Assembly (NCBI RefSeq): GCF_039537585.1 | Contig: NZ_BAABAU010000005.1 | Coordinates: forward strand, 334-64,333 | DNA: 64,000 bases | DNA from: Frondihabitans peucedani | GTDB taxonomy: Bacteria; Actinomycetota; Actinomycetes; Actinomycetales; Microbacteriaceae | Reading direction: 5' to 3' | Shown: piece by piece, positions 8,467 to 15,686 of the stretch | Numbering within the stretch: the stretch's first letter is position 1 | How the letters are laid out: the number at the start of each line of letters is the position of its first letter | Program-made: the position numbers and the translations under genes | Notes under the pieces: model-generated | What the model saw: the letters and a program-made list of their open reading frames with translations, nothing else | Told to the model about the DNA's origin: nothing | Databases searched by the model: none

Positions 8467-8973
8467 CTAGGCGGAGGGGATGCCGGGCACGCCCGTCGTG
8501 CCGGTGGGGGTCGGCGGGTCGACGGGGGCCGCGTGCGAGCCGTGCGTGTCGCCGAGCGACGTGTTCTGCGCCCGCAGCAGGTCGCGGATCTCGCTGAGCA
8601 GCTCGACGTCGGTGGGCGGCACCTCGGTGGGGGTGCCCTCCGTCTCCTTCTGCTTGGCGAACGCCGTCTTCAGCAGGTGGTTGATCGGCAGGACGAGGCA
8701 GAAGTAGACGACCGCGGCGATGATCAGGAAGTTGATCGCGGAGCCGATCACCGCGCCGAACAGCAGGGTCGCCGGCTTGCCGCCGCCGAGAGTCGGGATG
8801 TCGACCTTGAGGGCATCGTCGAGCATCTGCGCCTTGAACAGCGCGCCGATGAGCGGATTGAAGATGTTGGTCACGAGCGACGTGACGATGGCGGTGAACG
8901 CAGCACCGATGACGACCGCGACGGCCAGATCGATGACATTGCCGCGCAGGATGAACTCTTTGAAGCCCTTCAC
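8467..8973 (-). CDS. mscL: large-conductance mechanosensitive channel MscL
   Basis: MscL releases solutes when the membrane is stretched under osmotic downshock. The N-terminal signature FKEFILRGNVIDLAVAVV and the first membrane helix (about 15-40) are clear, as is the second helix (about 70-100, NFLIIAAVVYFCLVLPIN). Between them lies a periplasmic loop rich in glycine (TLGGG). The 168 residues exceed the 136 of E. coli MscL because of a proline/threonine-rich tail after the cytoplasmic helix (LLSEIRDLLRAQ). It lies downstream of the zinc-ribbon gene on the same strand, 81 bases away. Confidence 0.95.
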   Translation of the reverse strand: MKGFKEFILRGNVIDLAVAVVIGAAFTAIVTSLVTNIFNPLIGALFKAQMLDDALKVDIPTLGGGKPATLLFGAVIGSAINFLIIAAVVYFCLVLPINHLLKTAFAKQKETEGTPTEVPPTDVELLSEIRDLLRAQNTSLGDTHGSHAAPVDPPTPTGTTGVPGIPSA

Positions 8974-9054
8974 AGGTGCTCCTTCGGTCGAGGGACGGGG
9001 CGTGGAACGAGAGTGTGAGGCTCCGTCGACTCAACCAGAAGCTGCGGGATGACG

Positions 9055-9453
9055 CTAGGAGGAGCTGCCCGACCCGCCGGAGGGCTTCGAGCCGGACGAC
9101 TTCGCGGGGGAGGACGAGGAGGAGGAGGAGGCGGGCTTCGAGTCGGCCTTGGTGGTGCTGCCGGATCCTGCGCCGTCGCCCTTCGAGGAGGAGGAGTCGG
9201 ACGAGGACGACGATCCGGACGAGCCGGAGCCGGACGAGCCGGAGCCCGGCGAGCCGGAGCCCGACGAGCCGGGCTTCGCGCGCGAGTCGGTGCGGTAGAA
9301 GCCGGAGCCGTTGAACGTGACGCCGACCGGGCTGAAGACCTTGCGGAGCCTGCCGCCGCAGACCGGGCAGACGGTCAGCGAATCGTCGGAGAACGACTGG
9401 TGGATGTCGAAGGCGTTGTCGCACTCGGTGCAACGGTAGGAGTAGGTGGGCAC
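9055..9453 (-). CDS. FmdB/Ruc-like zinc-ribbon protein with serine-rich tail
   Basis: Residues 1-55 form an FmdB-type zinc ribbon with two CxxC knuckles (Cys8/Cys11 and Cys29/Cys32), followed by GVTFNGSGFYRTDSR. The remaining 75 residues are almost only Ser, Gly, Pro, Lys and Asp. This is the architecture of Mycobacterium tuberculosis Rv0991c (Ruc), a redox-controlled chaperone with a disordered tail, and the neighbour on the 5' side is the same cyclo-ligase gene as in Mycobacterium. A chaperone role is therefore inferred by homology and synteny. The gene follows the cyclo-ligase with an 18-base gap and is probably in the same transcript. Confidence 0.85.
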   Translation of the reverse strand: MPTYSYRCTECDNAFDIHQSFSDDSLTVCPVCGGRLRKVFSPVGVTFNGSGFYRTDSRAKPGSSGSGSPGSGSSGSGSSGSSSSSDSSSSKGDGAGSGSTTKADSKPASSSSSSSPAKSSGSKPSGGSGSSS

Positions 9454-9471
9454 GGGAGACCTCTCGCCGGG

Positions 9472-10053
9472 CTAGAAGCGGTGGATGCCGGAGGGCGTGA
9501 CGACGCCGTCGACCGGCTGGTCGTGCCGCTCGCTCGGCACCTGCTCGACGTACTCGCTGTCGAACACCACAGCATAAACCGGCGGCCGCTTCTCCATCGA
9601 ACCGAGCGTCTTGTCGAAGTAGCCCTTGCCCCAGCCCATGCGCATGCCGGTGTGGTCGATCTGGGCCGCGGGCACCACGATCAGGTCGACGTCGCAGATG
9701 GCCATCGGGCTCAGGACCTCGCCCACCGGCTCGGGCAGGCCGAAGAGGCCCTCGGTCTCCGACTCGAAGTCGGTCGAGACCGCCCAGTCGAGCAGGCCGT
9801 CCGCCCTCGTGATCGGGAACAGCACCCGGATGCCCCGCTCGTTCGCCCAGTTGAGGAACGGCCGCGTGTTCGGCTCGAAGGCGGCCGACAGGTACGCCGA
9901 CATCGACTTCACCCCGAGGCTCGACGCGAGCTCGACGAGGTGGCGGGTCAGCGACTCGGTCGACGACGAGGCCTCCGTGTCGGTCATCGCGCGGCGCCTC
10001 GAACGGAGCTCTTTCCGGAGGACGCGTTTGGCGTCGCCTACGAGATCGGTCAT
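9472..10053 (-). CDS. 5-formyltetrahydrofolate cyclo-ligase family protein
   Basis: A 193-residue member of the 5-FTHF cyclo-ligase (YgfA/MTHFS) family, which converts 5-formyl-THF to 5,10-methenyl-THF with ATP. An N-terminal basic stretch (LRKELRSRRRAM) and the motif MGWGKGYFDKTL, a phosphate- and folate-binding loop, are diagnostic. Downstream VVFDSEYVEQVPSERHDQPVDGV is also typical. It is divergent from galU with only 51 bases between start codons. A TAAGAT box seven bases from its ATG suggests a leaderless message. Confidence 0.88.
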   Translation of the reverse strand: MTDLVGDAKRVLRKELRSRRRAMTDTEASSSTESLTRHLVELASSLGVKSMSAYLSAAFEPNTRPFLNWANERGIRVLFPITRADGLLDWAVSTDFESETEGLFGLPEPVGEVLSPMAICDVDLIVVPAAQIDHTGMRMGWGKGYFDKTLGSMEKRPPVYAVVFDSEYVEQVPSERHDQPVDGVVTPSGIHRF

Positions 10054-10060
10054 GTGCGCA

Positions 10061-10093
10061 ATCTTAACCGCACGGTAACGCGACAAATAGATA
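10061..10093. promoter_or_regulatory. overlapping divergent promoters, cyclo-ligase / galU
   Basis: On the minus strand TAAGAT (complement of 10061-10066) lies seven bases from the cyclo-ligase ATG, as expected for a leaderless transcript. On the plus strand TTAACC (10064-10069) and TAGATA (10088-10093) are 18 bases apart and would serve galU. The two promoters share bases, so their firing may be linked. Confidence 0.45.
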
Positions 10094-10104
10094 CGCTGAT
10101 CGGC

Positions 10105-10998
10105 ATGGGATTCACCATTTCTAAAGCCGTCATTCCCGCAGCAGGGTTGGGAACACGATTCCTCCCCGCAACCAAAGCCATCCCGAAGGAGATGCTCGCG
10201 GTCGTCGACAAGCCGGCCATCCAGTACGTGGTCGAAGAGGCGGTGGCAGCCGGGCTCACCGACGTGCTGATGATCACCGGCCGCAACAAGAACGCGCTCG
10301 AGAACCACTTCGACCACGTGTCGGAGCTCGAGGAGAGCCTCCGCAAGAAGGGCGACCACGACAAGCTCGCCAAGGTCAACCAGTCCACCGACCTGGCCGA
10401 CATGCACTACGTGCGCCAGGGCGACCCGCTCGGCCTCGGCCACGCCGTCCTGCGCGCCAAGATGCACGTCGGTCGCGAGCCGTTCGCGGTCCTGCTCGGC
10501 GACGACATCATCGACGCGCGCGACCCGCTCCTCAGCCGCATGATCGAGGTCCAGGGCAAGAAGAACGCCTCGGTCGTCGCGCTGCTCGAGGTTCCCGAGT
10601 CGATGACGCACCTCTACGGCGTCGCCACGGTCGAGACCACCGACGAGGACGACGTCGTGAAGATCACCGGCCTCGTCGAGAAGCCCCCGCAGGGCGAAGC
10701 GCCCTCGAACCTCGCCATCATCGGCCGCTACGTGCTGCGTCCCGAGGTGTTCGACGTGCTCGAGAAGCAGGCGCCCGGCAAGGGCGGCGAGATCCAGCTG
10801 ACCGACGCCCTCGAGAAGATGGCCGGCGCCGACGAGTGGACCGGCGGCGTGTACGGCGTCGTGTTCCGGGGCCGCCGCTACGACACCGGTGACAAACTCG
10901 ACTACATCAAGGCGATCATCCAGCTCGCCAGCGACCGCGACGACCTCGGCTCCGACCTCAAGTCGTGGCTGAAGGAGTACACGTCCGGCCTCGAGTAG
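10105..10998 (+). CDS. galU: UTP-glucose-1-phosphate uridylyltransferase
   Basis: Makes UDP-glucose from UTP and glucose-1-phosphate for cell-wall polymers and glycolipids. The nucleotide-binding start KAVIPAAGLGTRFLPATKA is canonical, followed by KEMLAVVDKPAIQYVVEEA and the sugar-binding LVEKP and GGEIQLTDA motifs. The length of 297 residues is typical. The ATG is used because the upstream open frame runs into the divergent gene. It is followed after 28 bases by the rimJ-like gene; in mycobacteria and many other actinobacteria a moeA/glp gene sits between them, and it is absent here. Confidence 0.95.
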   Translation: MGFTISKAVIPAAGLGTRFLPATKAIPKEMLAVVDKPAIQYVVEEAVAAGLTDVLMITGRNKNALENHFDHVSELEESLRKKGDHDKLAKVNQSTDLADMHYVRQGDPLGLGHAVLRAKMHVGREPFAVLLGDDIIDARDPLLSRMIEVQGKKNASVVALLEVPESMTHLYGVATVETTDEDDVVKITGLVEKPPQGEAPSNLAIIGRYVLRPEVFDVLEKQAPGKGGEIQLTDALEKMAGADEWTGGVYGVVFRGRRYDTGDKLDYIKAIIQLASDRDDLGSDLKSWLKEYTSGLE

Positions 10999-11026
10999 GC
11001 CGCCCGAGACAGGTAGAGACCAAGAA

Positions 11027-11665
11027 GTGACCACCATCCCCACGCTGGCGTCGGGACGGGTCGGAATCCGACCCCTGCGCCTGCGTGACACCCGCGACCT
11101 CGATCGCGCTCTGGCGGAGAACCGCTCGTGGCTCCGCCAGTGGGAGGCCACCAACCCGCACGGTTTCACGACCATCGACGTGAGGTCGAGCATCCGCTCG
11201 CTGCAGACCAATGCACGGGCGGGGCTCGGCCTCCCGTTCGCGATCGAGCTCGACCAGCGGTTCGTCGGGCAGCTCAACGTGTCGGGCATCACCTACGGCT
11301 CGCTCGCCTCGGCGACCATCGGCTACTGGGTCACCCAGTCGGCCGCCGGCCACAACGCGACGCCCACCGCGGTCGCGCTGGCCACCGACCACTGCTTCCA
11401 GCGGCTGGGCCTCCACCGCATGGAGATCTGCATCCGGCCCGAGAACGGCCCCTCGCTCCGCGTGGTCGAGAAGCTCGGCTTCCGGTACGAGGGGCTCCGC
11501 CGCCGCTACATCCACATCAACGGCGACTGGCGCGACCACTTCTGCTTCGGCCTCGTGGCCGAGGAGGTGCCGGAGGGGGTGCTCCGCCGCTGGCTCGACG
11601 GGCGGGTGCCTCCCGGGCAGGGGAGCGTGCCGCCGGAGGCGCTGGCGGAGGCCGCGCGGCCGTGA
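11027..11665 (+). CDS. RimJ/RimL-like GNAT N-acetyltransferase
   Basis: A 212-residue GNAT protein of the type that acetylates ribosomal-protein N-termini or other amines with acetyl-CoA. LRLRDTRDLDRALAENRSWL opens the domain, IGYWVTQSAAG precedes the acetyl-CoA loop, and NGPSLRVVEKLGFRYEGLRRRYI is the usual RimJ end motif. The pyrophosphate loop reads GHNATPTA, departing from the common (Q/R)xxGxG/A. The start is GTG. It follows galU and precedes the GlpR/SepX-like gene, as Rv0995 does in M. tuberculosis. The true target is not known. Confidence 0.88.
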   Translation: MTTIPTLASGRVGIRPLRLRDTRDLDRALAENRSWLRQWEATNPHGFTTIDVRSSIRSLQTNARAGLGLPFAIELDQRFVGQLNVSGITYGSLASATIGYWVTQSAAGHNATPTAVALATDHCFQRLGLHRMEICIRPENGPSLRVVEKLGFRYEGLRRRYIHINGDWRDHFCFGLVAEEVPEGVLRRWLDGRVPPGQGSVPPEALAEAARP

Positions 11666-11686
11666 GCTGAGCCCCGCACGACGCTG

Positions 11687-11750
11687 AACCCTCGCGATCG
11701 GCTGCCGCGGTGGTCCTAGGACCACCGCGGCAGCCGGACGGGAGGGTTTT
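11687..11750 (+). terminator. strong terminator with a 38-bp perfect palindrome
   Basis: Bases 11699-11736 are an exact 38-base palindrome (half-site CGGCTGCCGCGGTGGTCCT). An outer seven-base pair (AACCCTC/GAGGGTT) extends it, and TTTT follows. It separates the rimJ-like gene from the next promoter and can act on both strands. Confidence 0.8.
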
Positions 11751-11806
11751 GGTGATCCTGCTCGGACACACCCGGCGATGGCGCGAGTTGAGACGCCGCC
11801 GCCTCC

Positions 11807-11812
11807 TACCCT
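11807..11812 (+). promoter_or_regulatory. -10 box (TACCCT), leaderless start
   Basis: TACCCT ends seven bases before the ATG of the GlpR/SepX-like gene, placing the predicted transcription start at or next to the start codon. The strong terminator just upstream means this gene needs its own promoter. Confidence 0.5.
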
Positions 11813-11819
11813 TGCCACC

Positions 11820-13022
11820 ATGGGAATCGGGTCGTGGGGTGGAGGTATCGTCCTCGGGCTGGTCGCCGTGCTCTGGCTGGTGTACCTGATCCCGTCGTGG
11901 GCCAAGCGCCAGCAGTACCTCGCCACCGAGCGGAACGCCGTCCGCCTGCAGCAGACGCTCCGCATCCTGGCTCAGACCGCCGAACTCCCCGAGGAGGTCC
12001 GCGTCGAGGCCAACGCCAAGTCGGTCGCCACGGCGCAGAAGATCCTCCGCTCCGAGGAGGCCAAGCGCGAGGCCATCCGCCGAGCCCAGGAGGCCGCACG
12101 TCAGCGGGCCATCACCCGCGAGCTCGCGGCGACCGGGCCTGCTCTCCGTGCCGCGGACTCCGATCCTGCGATGGCCGCCCGTCGCCTGCGCCGCACCCGT
12201 CTCGTCTCGACCCTCGTTCTCGTCGCCGGCCTCGTCGGCTTCGTGCTGGGGGTCACCGGCATGGGCTGGCTGCTCGCGGTCACGGGATCGATCGCCTCGG
12301 TCGGGTCCGTGCTCGTCCTCGTGCAGCTCGCCGCCGTCTCGCAGGCCCGGGCTCGCCGCGCGGTCTCGGCCCCCGTCGCCGCCGGCGCTCCGGTCGCTCA
12401 GCCGTTCCAGGACTTCGCCCCGCAGACGTCCGACGCCGGTTCGCCCTCCGCGTCGGTCGAAGCCGAGAGCGCGCAGGATCCCGCTGCCGCTGGCACCTCG
12501 ACCGACGCCCGCGAGTGGACCCCCGTCGCCCTGCCCCGCCCGCTCTACCTCCGCCGCGGGAGTGCCCGCGCGCTGGCCCGCTCCTCCGCCGTGGCCTCGT
12601 CTCCGACGTCGGCCGCCGACACGGACGCCCTGCGCGAGGCCGCGACGCGCTCGGCCGAGCAGCTCCGCCAGCAGCAGGATGCCGCACGCCTCGAGGCCCA
12701 GCGCCAGGCCCTCCGCGAGGTGGCTCGGGCCGAGGCGGCGCTGCAGACGCATCGGGATGGTGGGGCTGTGGCGCGTGGTGGTGGTGCTGGTGCTTCTGGT
12801 GCTGGTGCCGCTGGTGCGCCTGCTGCTGGTGCGGCTGCTGCCGGCGCTTCTGGCGTCGGAGCTGAGGCTGCGCCTGCTGCGCCTCCGGTCGCTCGCGTCG
12901 AGGTTGCTGCCCCGGTGGCGCCCGCCCAGTCGAGCCGCTTCGCTCGGATGGGCTACGTCGACGAGACCGACCTCGAGGAGCTGCGGATCGACGAGATCCT
13001 GCAGCGTCGCCGCGCCGTCTGA
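11820..13022 (+). CDS. GlpR/SepX-like division-associated membrane protein
   Basis: A 400-residue membrane protein. It has an N-terminal segment (about 8-24, VLGLVAVLWLVYLIPSW), a cytosolic helical region with a charged coiled coil (about 55-100), and two further segments (about 128-147 and 151-172). A long low-complexity tail follows, then a conserved end motif RMGYVDETDLEELRIDEIL. The topology and the position after galU and rimJ match M. tuberculosis Rv0996 (GlpR, the membrane receptor of the gephyrin-like Glp) and Streptomyces SepX, which act at the division septum. Function is inferred from these. The tail (about residues 315-355) is a Gly/Ala run with GGT/GCT codons unlike the GGC/GCC of the rest of the gene. 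Confidence 0.68.
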   Translation: MGIGSWGGGIVLGLVAVLWLVYLIPSWAKRQQYLATERNAVRLQQTLRILAQTAELPEEVRVEANAKSVATAQKILRSEEAKREAIRRAQEAARQRAITRELAATGPALRAADSDPAMAARRLRRTRLVSTLVLVAGLVGFVLGVTGMGWLLAVTGSIASVGSVLVLVQLAAVSQARARRAVSAPVAAGAPVAQPFQDFAPQTSDAGSPSASVEAESAQDPAAAGTSTDAREWTPVALPRPLYLRRGSARALARSSAVASSPTSAADTDALREAATRSAEQLRQQQDAARLEAQRQALREVARAEAALQTHRDGGAVARGGGAGASGAGAAGAPAAGAAAAGASGVGAEAAPAAPPVARVEVAAPVAPAQSSRFARMGYVDETDLEELRIDEILQRRRAV

Positions 13023-13084
13023 TCCTGCTCGCTCCCGGTGGTCTGGAGCGGGCCTCCACGGGTGCTATCGTGGAACCGCAGTTT

Positions 13085-13160
13085 GGGGCTATGGCGCAGT
13101 TGGTAGCGCGTCTCGTTCGCAATGAGAAGGTCAGGGGTTCGAATCCCCTTAGCTCCACCA
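13085..13160 (+). tRNA. tRNA-Ala(CGC)
   Basis: A complete cloverleaf: acceptor arms GGGGCTA/TAGCTCC, D-arm GCGC/GCGC, anticodon stem TCTCG/TGAGA with loop TTCGCAA (anticodon CGC, reading GCG alanine codons), T-arm AGGGG/CCCCT with TTCGAAT, and an encoded CCA end. The length is 76 bases. Confidence 0.95.
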
Positions 13161-13166
13161 CAGGAT

Positions 13167-13222
13167 CGGTCCTCTCCGGTTCGCACTCGATGAGTGCGAC
13201 GGGGAGGGCCGATTCTTCTTTG
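13167..13222 (+). terminator. terminator of the tRNA transcript
   Basis: A long stem of CGGTCCTCTCCG with CGGGGAGGGCCG (G-T pairs allowed) is capped by a second stem, TCGCACTC/GAGTGCGA, and is followed by TTCTTCTTT. It begins six bases after the tRNA CCA. Confidence 0.75.
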
Positions 13223-13260
13223 CCCGGACGCCCACACATCGGCGCGGCGCAGCGCACCCG

Positions 13261-13266
13261 TAGGCT
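13261..13266 (+). promoter_or_regulatory. -10 box (TAGGCT), leaderless start
   Basis: TAGGCT ends six bases before the GTG of the 92-residue unknown protein. No Shine-Dalgarno is present, which supports a leaderless message. Confidence 0.5.
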
Positions 13267-13272
13267 GGAACC

Positions 13273-13551
13273 GTGCCCGACGACGCAGCGCAGCCCACCC
13301 GCATCGAACTGATCCTCACCAGGCCGGCCATCGGCTGGTACCCGAAGCCGACCGTCGTGGTCGGCGGGCGCGGGCATCCTGCGCAGTGGGGCACGGGCAC
13401 GTGGCAGGTCGAGCCCGGCGAGAGCGTGGGGGTGTTCCTGTTCAACCGCCTGTGGAGGTTCGGCGCAGCCGAGGCCGTCGTCGCTGCCGGCACCACGACG
13501 CTGCGGTACCGCGCGCCGCTCCTGCCGGTCGGGCGCGGGCGGCTCCGGTAG
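13273..13551 (+). CDS. 92-residue protein of unknown function
   Basis: A compact protein beginning VPDDAAQPTRIELIL with several predicted beta strands (PTVVVGGRG, TWQVEPGESVGVFLFNRLW, AAGTTTLRYRAPLLPVG). It has no signal peptide, membrane helix or cysteines. The spacing of glycine and aromatic residues suggests a small beta barrel. I do not recognise a family. It has its own promoter, lies between the tRNA terminator and the repeat cluster, and keeps normal high-G+C codon use, so I believe it is real. Confidence 0.6.
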   Translation: MPDDAAQPTRIELILTRPAIGWYPKPTVVVGGRGHPAQWGTGTWQVEPGESVGVFLFNRLWRFGAAEAVVAAGTTTLRYRAPLLPVGRGRLR

Positions 13552-13602
13552 GCGGGGCGGGCGTCGCTGGGGCGTCTGGCCTGCGTCCTGTGTTCTTCCC
13601 TT

Positions 13603-13945
13603 CCGTACATATGGACGGAGATTCTCGGCGGTGTCGCATAACGAAGGAGATCCTGCTGATTCTGCGAAAGTGAGGGGGATCGGAGGGGCATCGGGCGAGT
13701 ATCTCCGTCCATTTGTTCGCCGGACCCTCCAGGAACGAGGATCTCCGTCCATTTGTACGCAGCACCCCCGCAGAACAAGGATCTCCGTACATATGGACGG
13801 AGATTCTCGGCGGTGTCGCATAACGAAGGAGATCCTGCTGATTCTGCGAAAGTGAGGCGGATCGGAGGGGTGTCGGTCGAGAATCTCCGTCCATATGCAC
13901 GGAGCAAGGCCAGGCAGACCCAGGATCTCCGTCCATATGCACGCA
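13603..13945. repeat. palindromic repeat cluster 1 (two long units plus partial elements)
   Basis: Two copies of a unit of about 108 bases start at 13603 and 13785 (offset 182) and differ at only a few positions. Each opens with the near-palindrome CCGTACATATGGACGG and contains CGCATAACGAAGGAGATCC. Each then carries a GCGGATCGGAGGGG-type block (first base G or C) before returning to CTCCGTCCAT. Shorter elements (GGATCTCCGTCCAT) lie at about 13738, 13780 and 13923. Read on the minus strand the order matches the tandem array at 34.1 kb, so both belong to one family in opposite orientation. The 182-base offset is not a multiple of three, so it is not coding. It fills the 440-base gap before the methyltransferase gene. 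Confidence 0.85.
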
Positions 13946-13992
13946 CGCAGCAACCAGCAGGCAGGCCCCGCCCCGTGTAGCAGGATGGACGG

Positions 13993-15573
13993 GTGCGCTC
14001 CGACCTGATCACCCGCCTCCGTCACGACCTCGACCGCTCGCTGTTCACGGTCGCCCGGCTGACGGGAGCGGGTGCGTGGGGCGCCACGGGCGGGGCCGCC
14101 CTGTTCCGCGGGGAGCGCATCGCCGCCCGACGCGCGCTGGCGAGCCGCCGCCCCGCGTCGCCCGAGGAGCGCGCCTCCGACACGCTCGCGCTGCTCTTCG
14201 TGCTCGGCTACCCGCAGCCCGCGGAGGACGTCGCCGCAGCCCTGCCGACCCTGGGGCTCGACGGCGCAGAAGAGCTGGCCCTGCTCGAACGCACCGCCGA
14301 CACCCCCGTCACGGTCCGTCCCCTCGTCGACCTGCGGCCGTACTCGTTCGTCGACTCCGCCGGCGAGGCCGCCTGGTGGATCGCCTCCGACCTCGGCGAG
14401 CTCGCCCTCCAGGGGCCCCTCCGCGAAGACCACGTCCTCGGCATCGGCGGCGCATCGACGACGCTCAGCGGCCTGATGATCCCGCGGCCCGTCGAGCGCG
14501 CTCTCGACCTCGGCACCGGCTGCGGGATCCAGGCGATGCACGCTGCCCGCCACGCAAGGCACGTCGTCGCCACCGACATCTCCGAGCGGGCCCTCGACTT
14601 CGCCCGCTTCAACGCCGAGCTGAACCTCATCGACGGCATCGAGTTCCGCCTCGGCAGCCTGTTCGAGCCGGTCAGCGGCGAGCGGTTCGATCACATCGTC
14701 TCGAACCCGCCGTTCGTCATCACCCCGCGCACCGAGGGTGTCCCGTCGTACGAGTACCGCGACGGCGGCATGGTGGGCGACGCGCTCGTGGCGACCGTCG
14801 TCGAGCAGGCCGCGGCGCACCTGACCCCGGGCGGTGTCGCGCAGTTCCTCGGCAACTGGGAGACCGGCCGCGGCTCCAAGCGCGGGGCGTACTCGGTGGT
14901 CGACTGGGTTGCGCGCGGCGGCGCTTCCGACGGCGCTCACGACGAGAACGCCGCACCGGTCGACATCTGGGTCGTGGAGCGCGAGATGCAGGATCCCGCC
15001 ACCTACGCCGAGACCTGGATCCGCGACGGCGGCACGCGCCCAGGCACAGCAGACTTCGAGCGCCTCTACGAGGCCTGGCTCGACGACTTCGAGGCGCGGG
15101 GCGTCAGCGAGGTCGGCTTCGGGTACATCACCCTCCGACGCGCGCAGGATCCCGCAACTCACCCTGCGCAGACCATCGAGCGTCTCGCAGGCGCTCTCGG
15201 CGGCAACGACACCGGACTCGGTTCGCACGTGCTCGAGTGCCTCGACGCGCAGGACGCCCTCCGCTCGCTCTCCGACGGCGAGCTCCTGCTCCAGACGCTC
15301 CGGGTCGCCGGCGACGTCACCGAGGAGCGGCACTACTGGCCGGGCAACGACGATCCGACGGTGATCACCCTCCGTCAGGGCGGCGGTTTCGCGCGCACCG
15401 TCGAGTCGGGCACCGCCCTGTCCGCGCTGGTCGGGGCCTGCGACGGGGACCTCAGCGTCGGTGCGATCGTGGGTGCGCTCGCGCAGCTGCTCGACGTGCC
15501 GGAGGACGACCTCCTCGCCGAGCTGGTGCCGCGGGTGCGCGAACTGGTGCGGTGCGCGATCCTGCGTCTCTGA
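13993..15573 (+). CDS. class I SAM-dependent methyltransferase (N6-type NPPF motif)
   Basis: A 526-residue protein. Residues 1-150 form an N-terminal helical domain with EERASDTLALLFVLGYPQPAEDVAAALP. Residues 165-330 are a Rossmann methyltransferase core with LDLGTGCGIQAMHAA (SAM loop), VATDIS, and the catalytic-type motif SNPPFVIT found in enzymes that methylate exocyclic or side-chain nitrogen (HemK, RlmG types). The last 190 residues have no recognised domain. The family is widespread in actinobacteria but its substrate is unknown; a rRNA or protein target is inferred from the NPPF motif. GTG is taken as the start and TAGCAG lies nine bases upstream. Confidence 0.85.
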   Translation: MRSDLITRLRHDLDRSLFTVARLTGAGAWGATGGAALFRGERIAARRALASRRPASPEERASDTLALLFVLGYPQPAEDVAAALPTLGLDGAEELALLERTADTPVTVRPLVDLRPYSFVDSAGEAAWWIASDLGELALQGPLREDHVLGIGGASTTLSGLMIPRPVERALDLGTGCGIQAMHAARHARHVVATDISERALDFARFNAELNLIDGIEFRLGSLFEPVSGERFDHIVSNPPFVITPRTEGVPSYEYRDGGMVGDALVATVVEQAAAHLTPGGVAQFLGNWETGRGSKRGAYSVVDWVARGGASDGAHDENAAPVDIWVVEREMQDPATYAETWIRDGGTRPGTADFERLYEAWLDDFEARGVSEVGFGYITLRRAQDPATHPAQTIERLAGALGGNDTGLGSHVLECLDAQDALRSLSDGELLLQTLRVAGDVTEERHYWPGNDDPTVITLRQGGGFARTVESGTALSALVGACDGDLSVGAIVGALAQLLDVPEDDLLAELVPRVRELVRCAILRL

Positions 15574-15575
15574 CC

Positions 15576-15589
15576 CCCGCACGTGCGGG
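15576..15589. terminator. 14-base palindrome after the methyltransferase gene
   Basis: CCCGCACGTGCGGG is a perfect palindrome three bases after the stop codon. No T-run follows. It may end transcription or be a protein site; the position favours the former. Confidence 0.35.
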
Positions 15590-15673
15590 CGGAGCACGAC
15601 CCTGACAATCCGCCGACAGTGAGGAACCGCGAGGTCACCCGGACGACTGACGCAGCACCGGTGGCACCGGCCG

Positions 15674-15679
15674 TACCGT
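15674..15679 (+). promoter_or_regulatory. -10 box (TACCGT), leaderless start
   Basis: TACCGT ends seven bases before the ATG of the secreted protein, with no ribosome binding site in between. Confidence 0.45.
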
Positions 15680-15686
15680 CAGGGCC

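Noticed and set aside
13631..14012. Open frames across repeat cluster 1 on both strands
   Set aside because: The 182-bp offset between copies is not a multiple of three, and no start site or codon bias supports translation.
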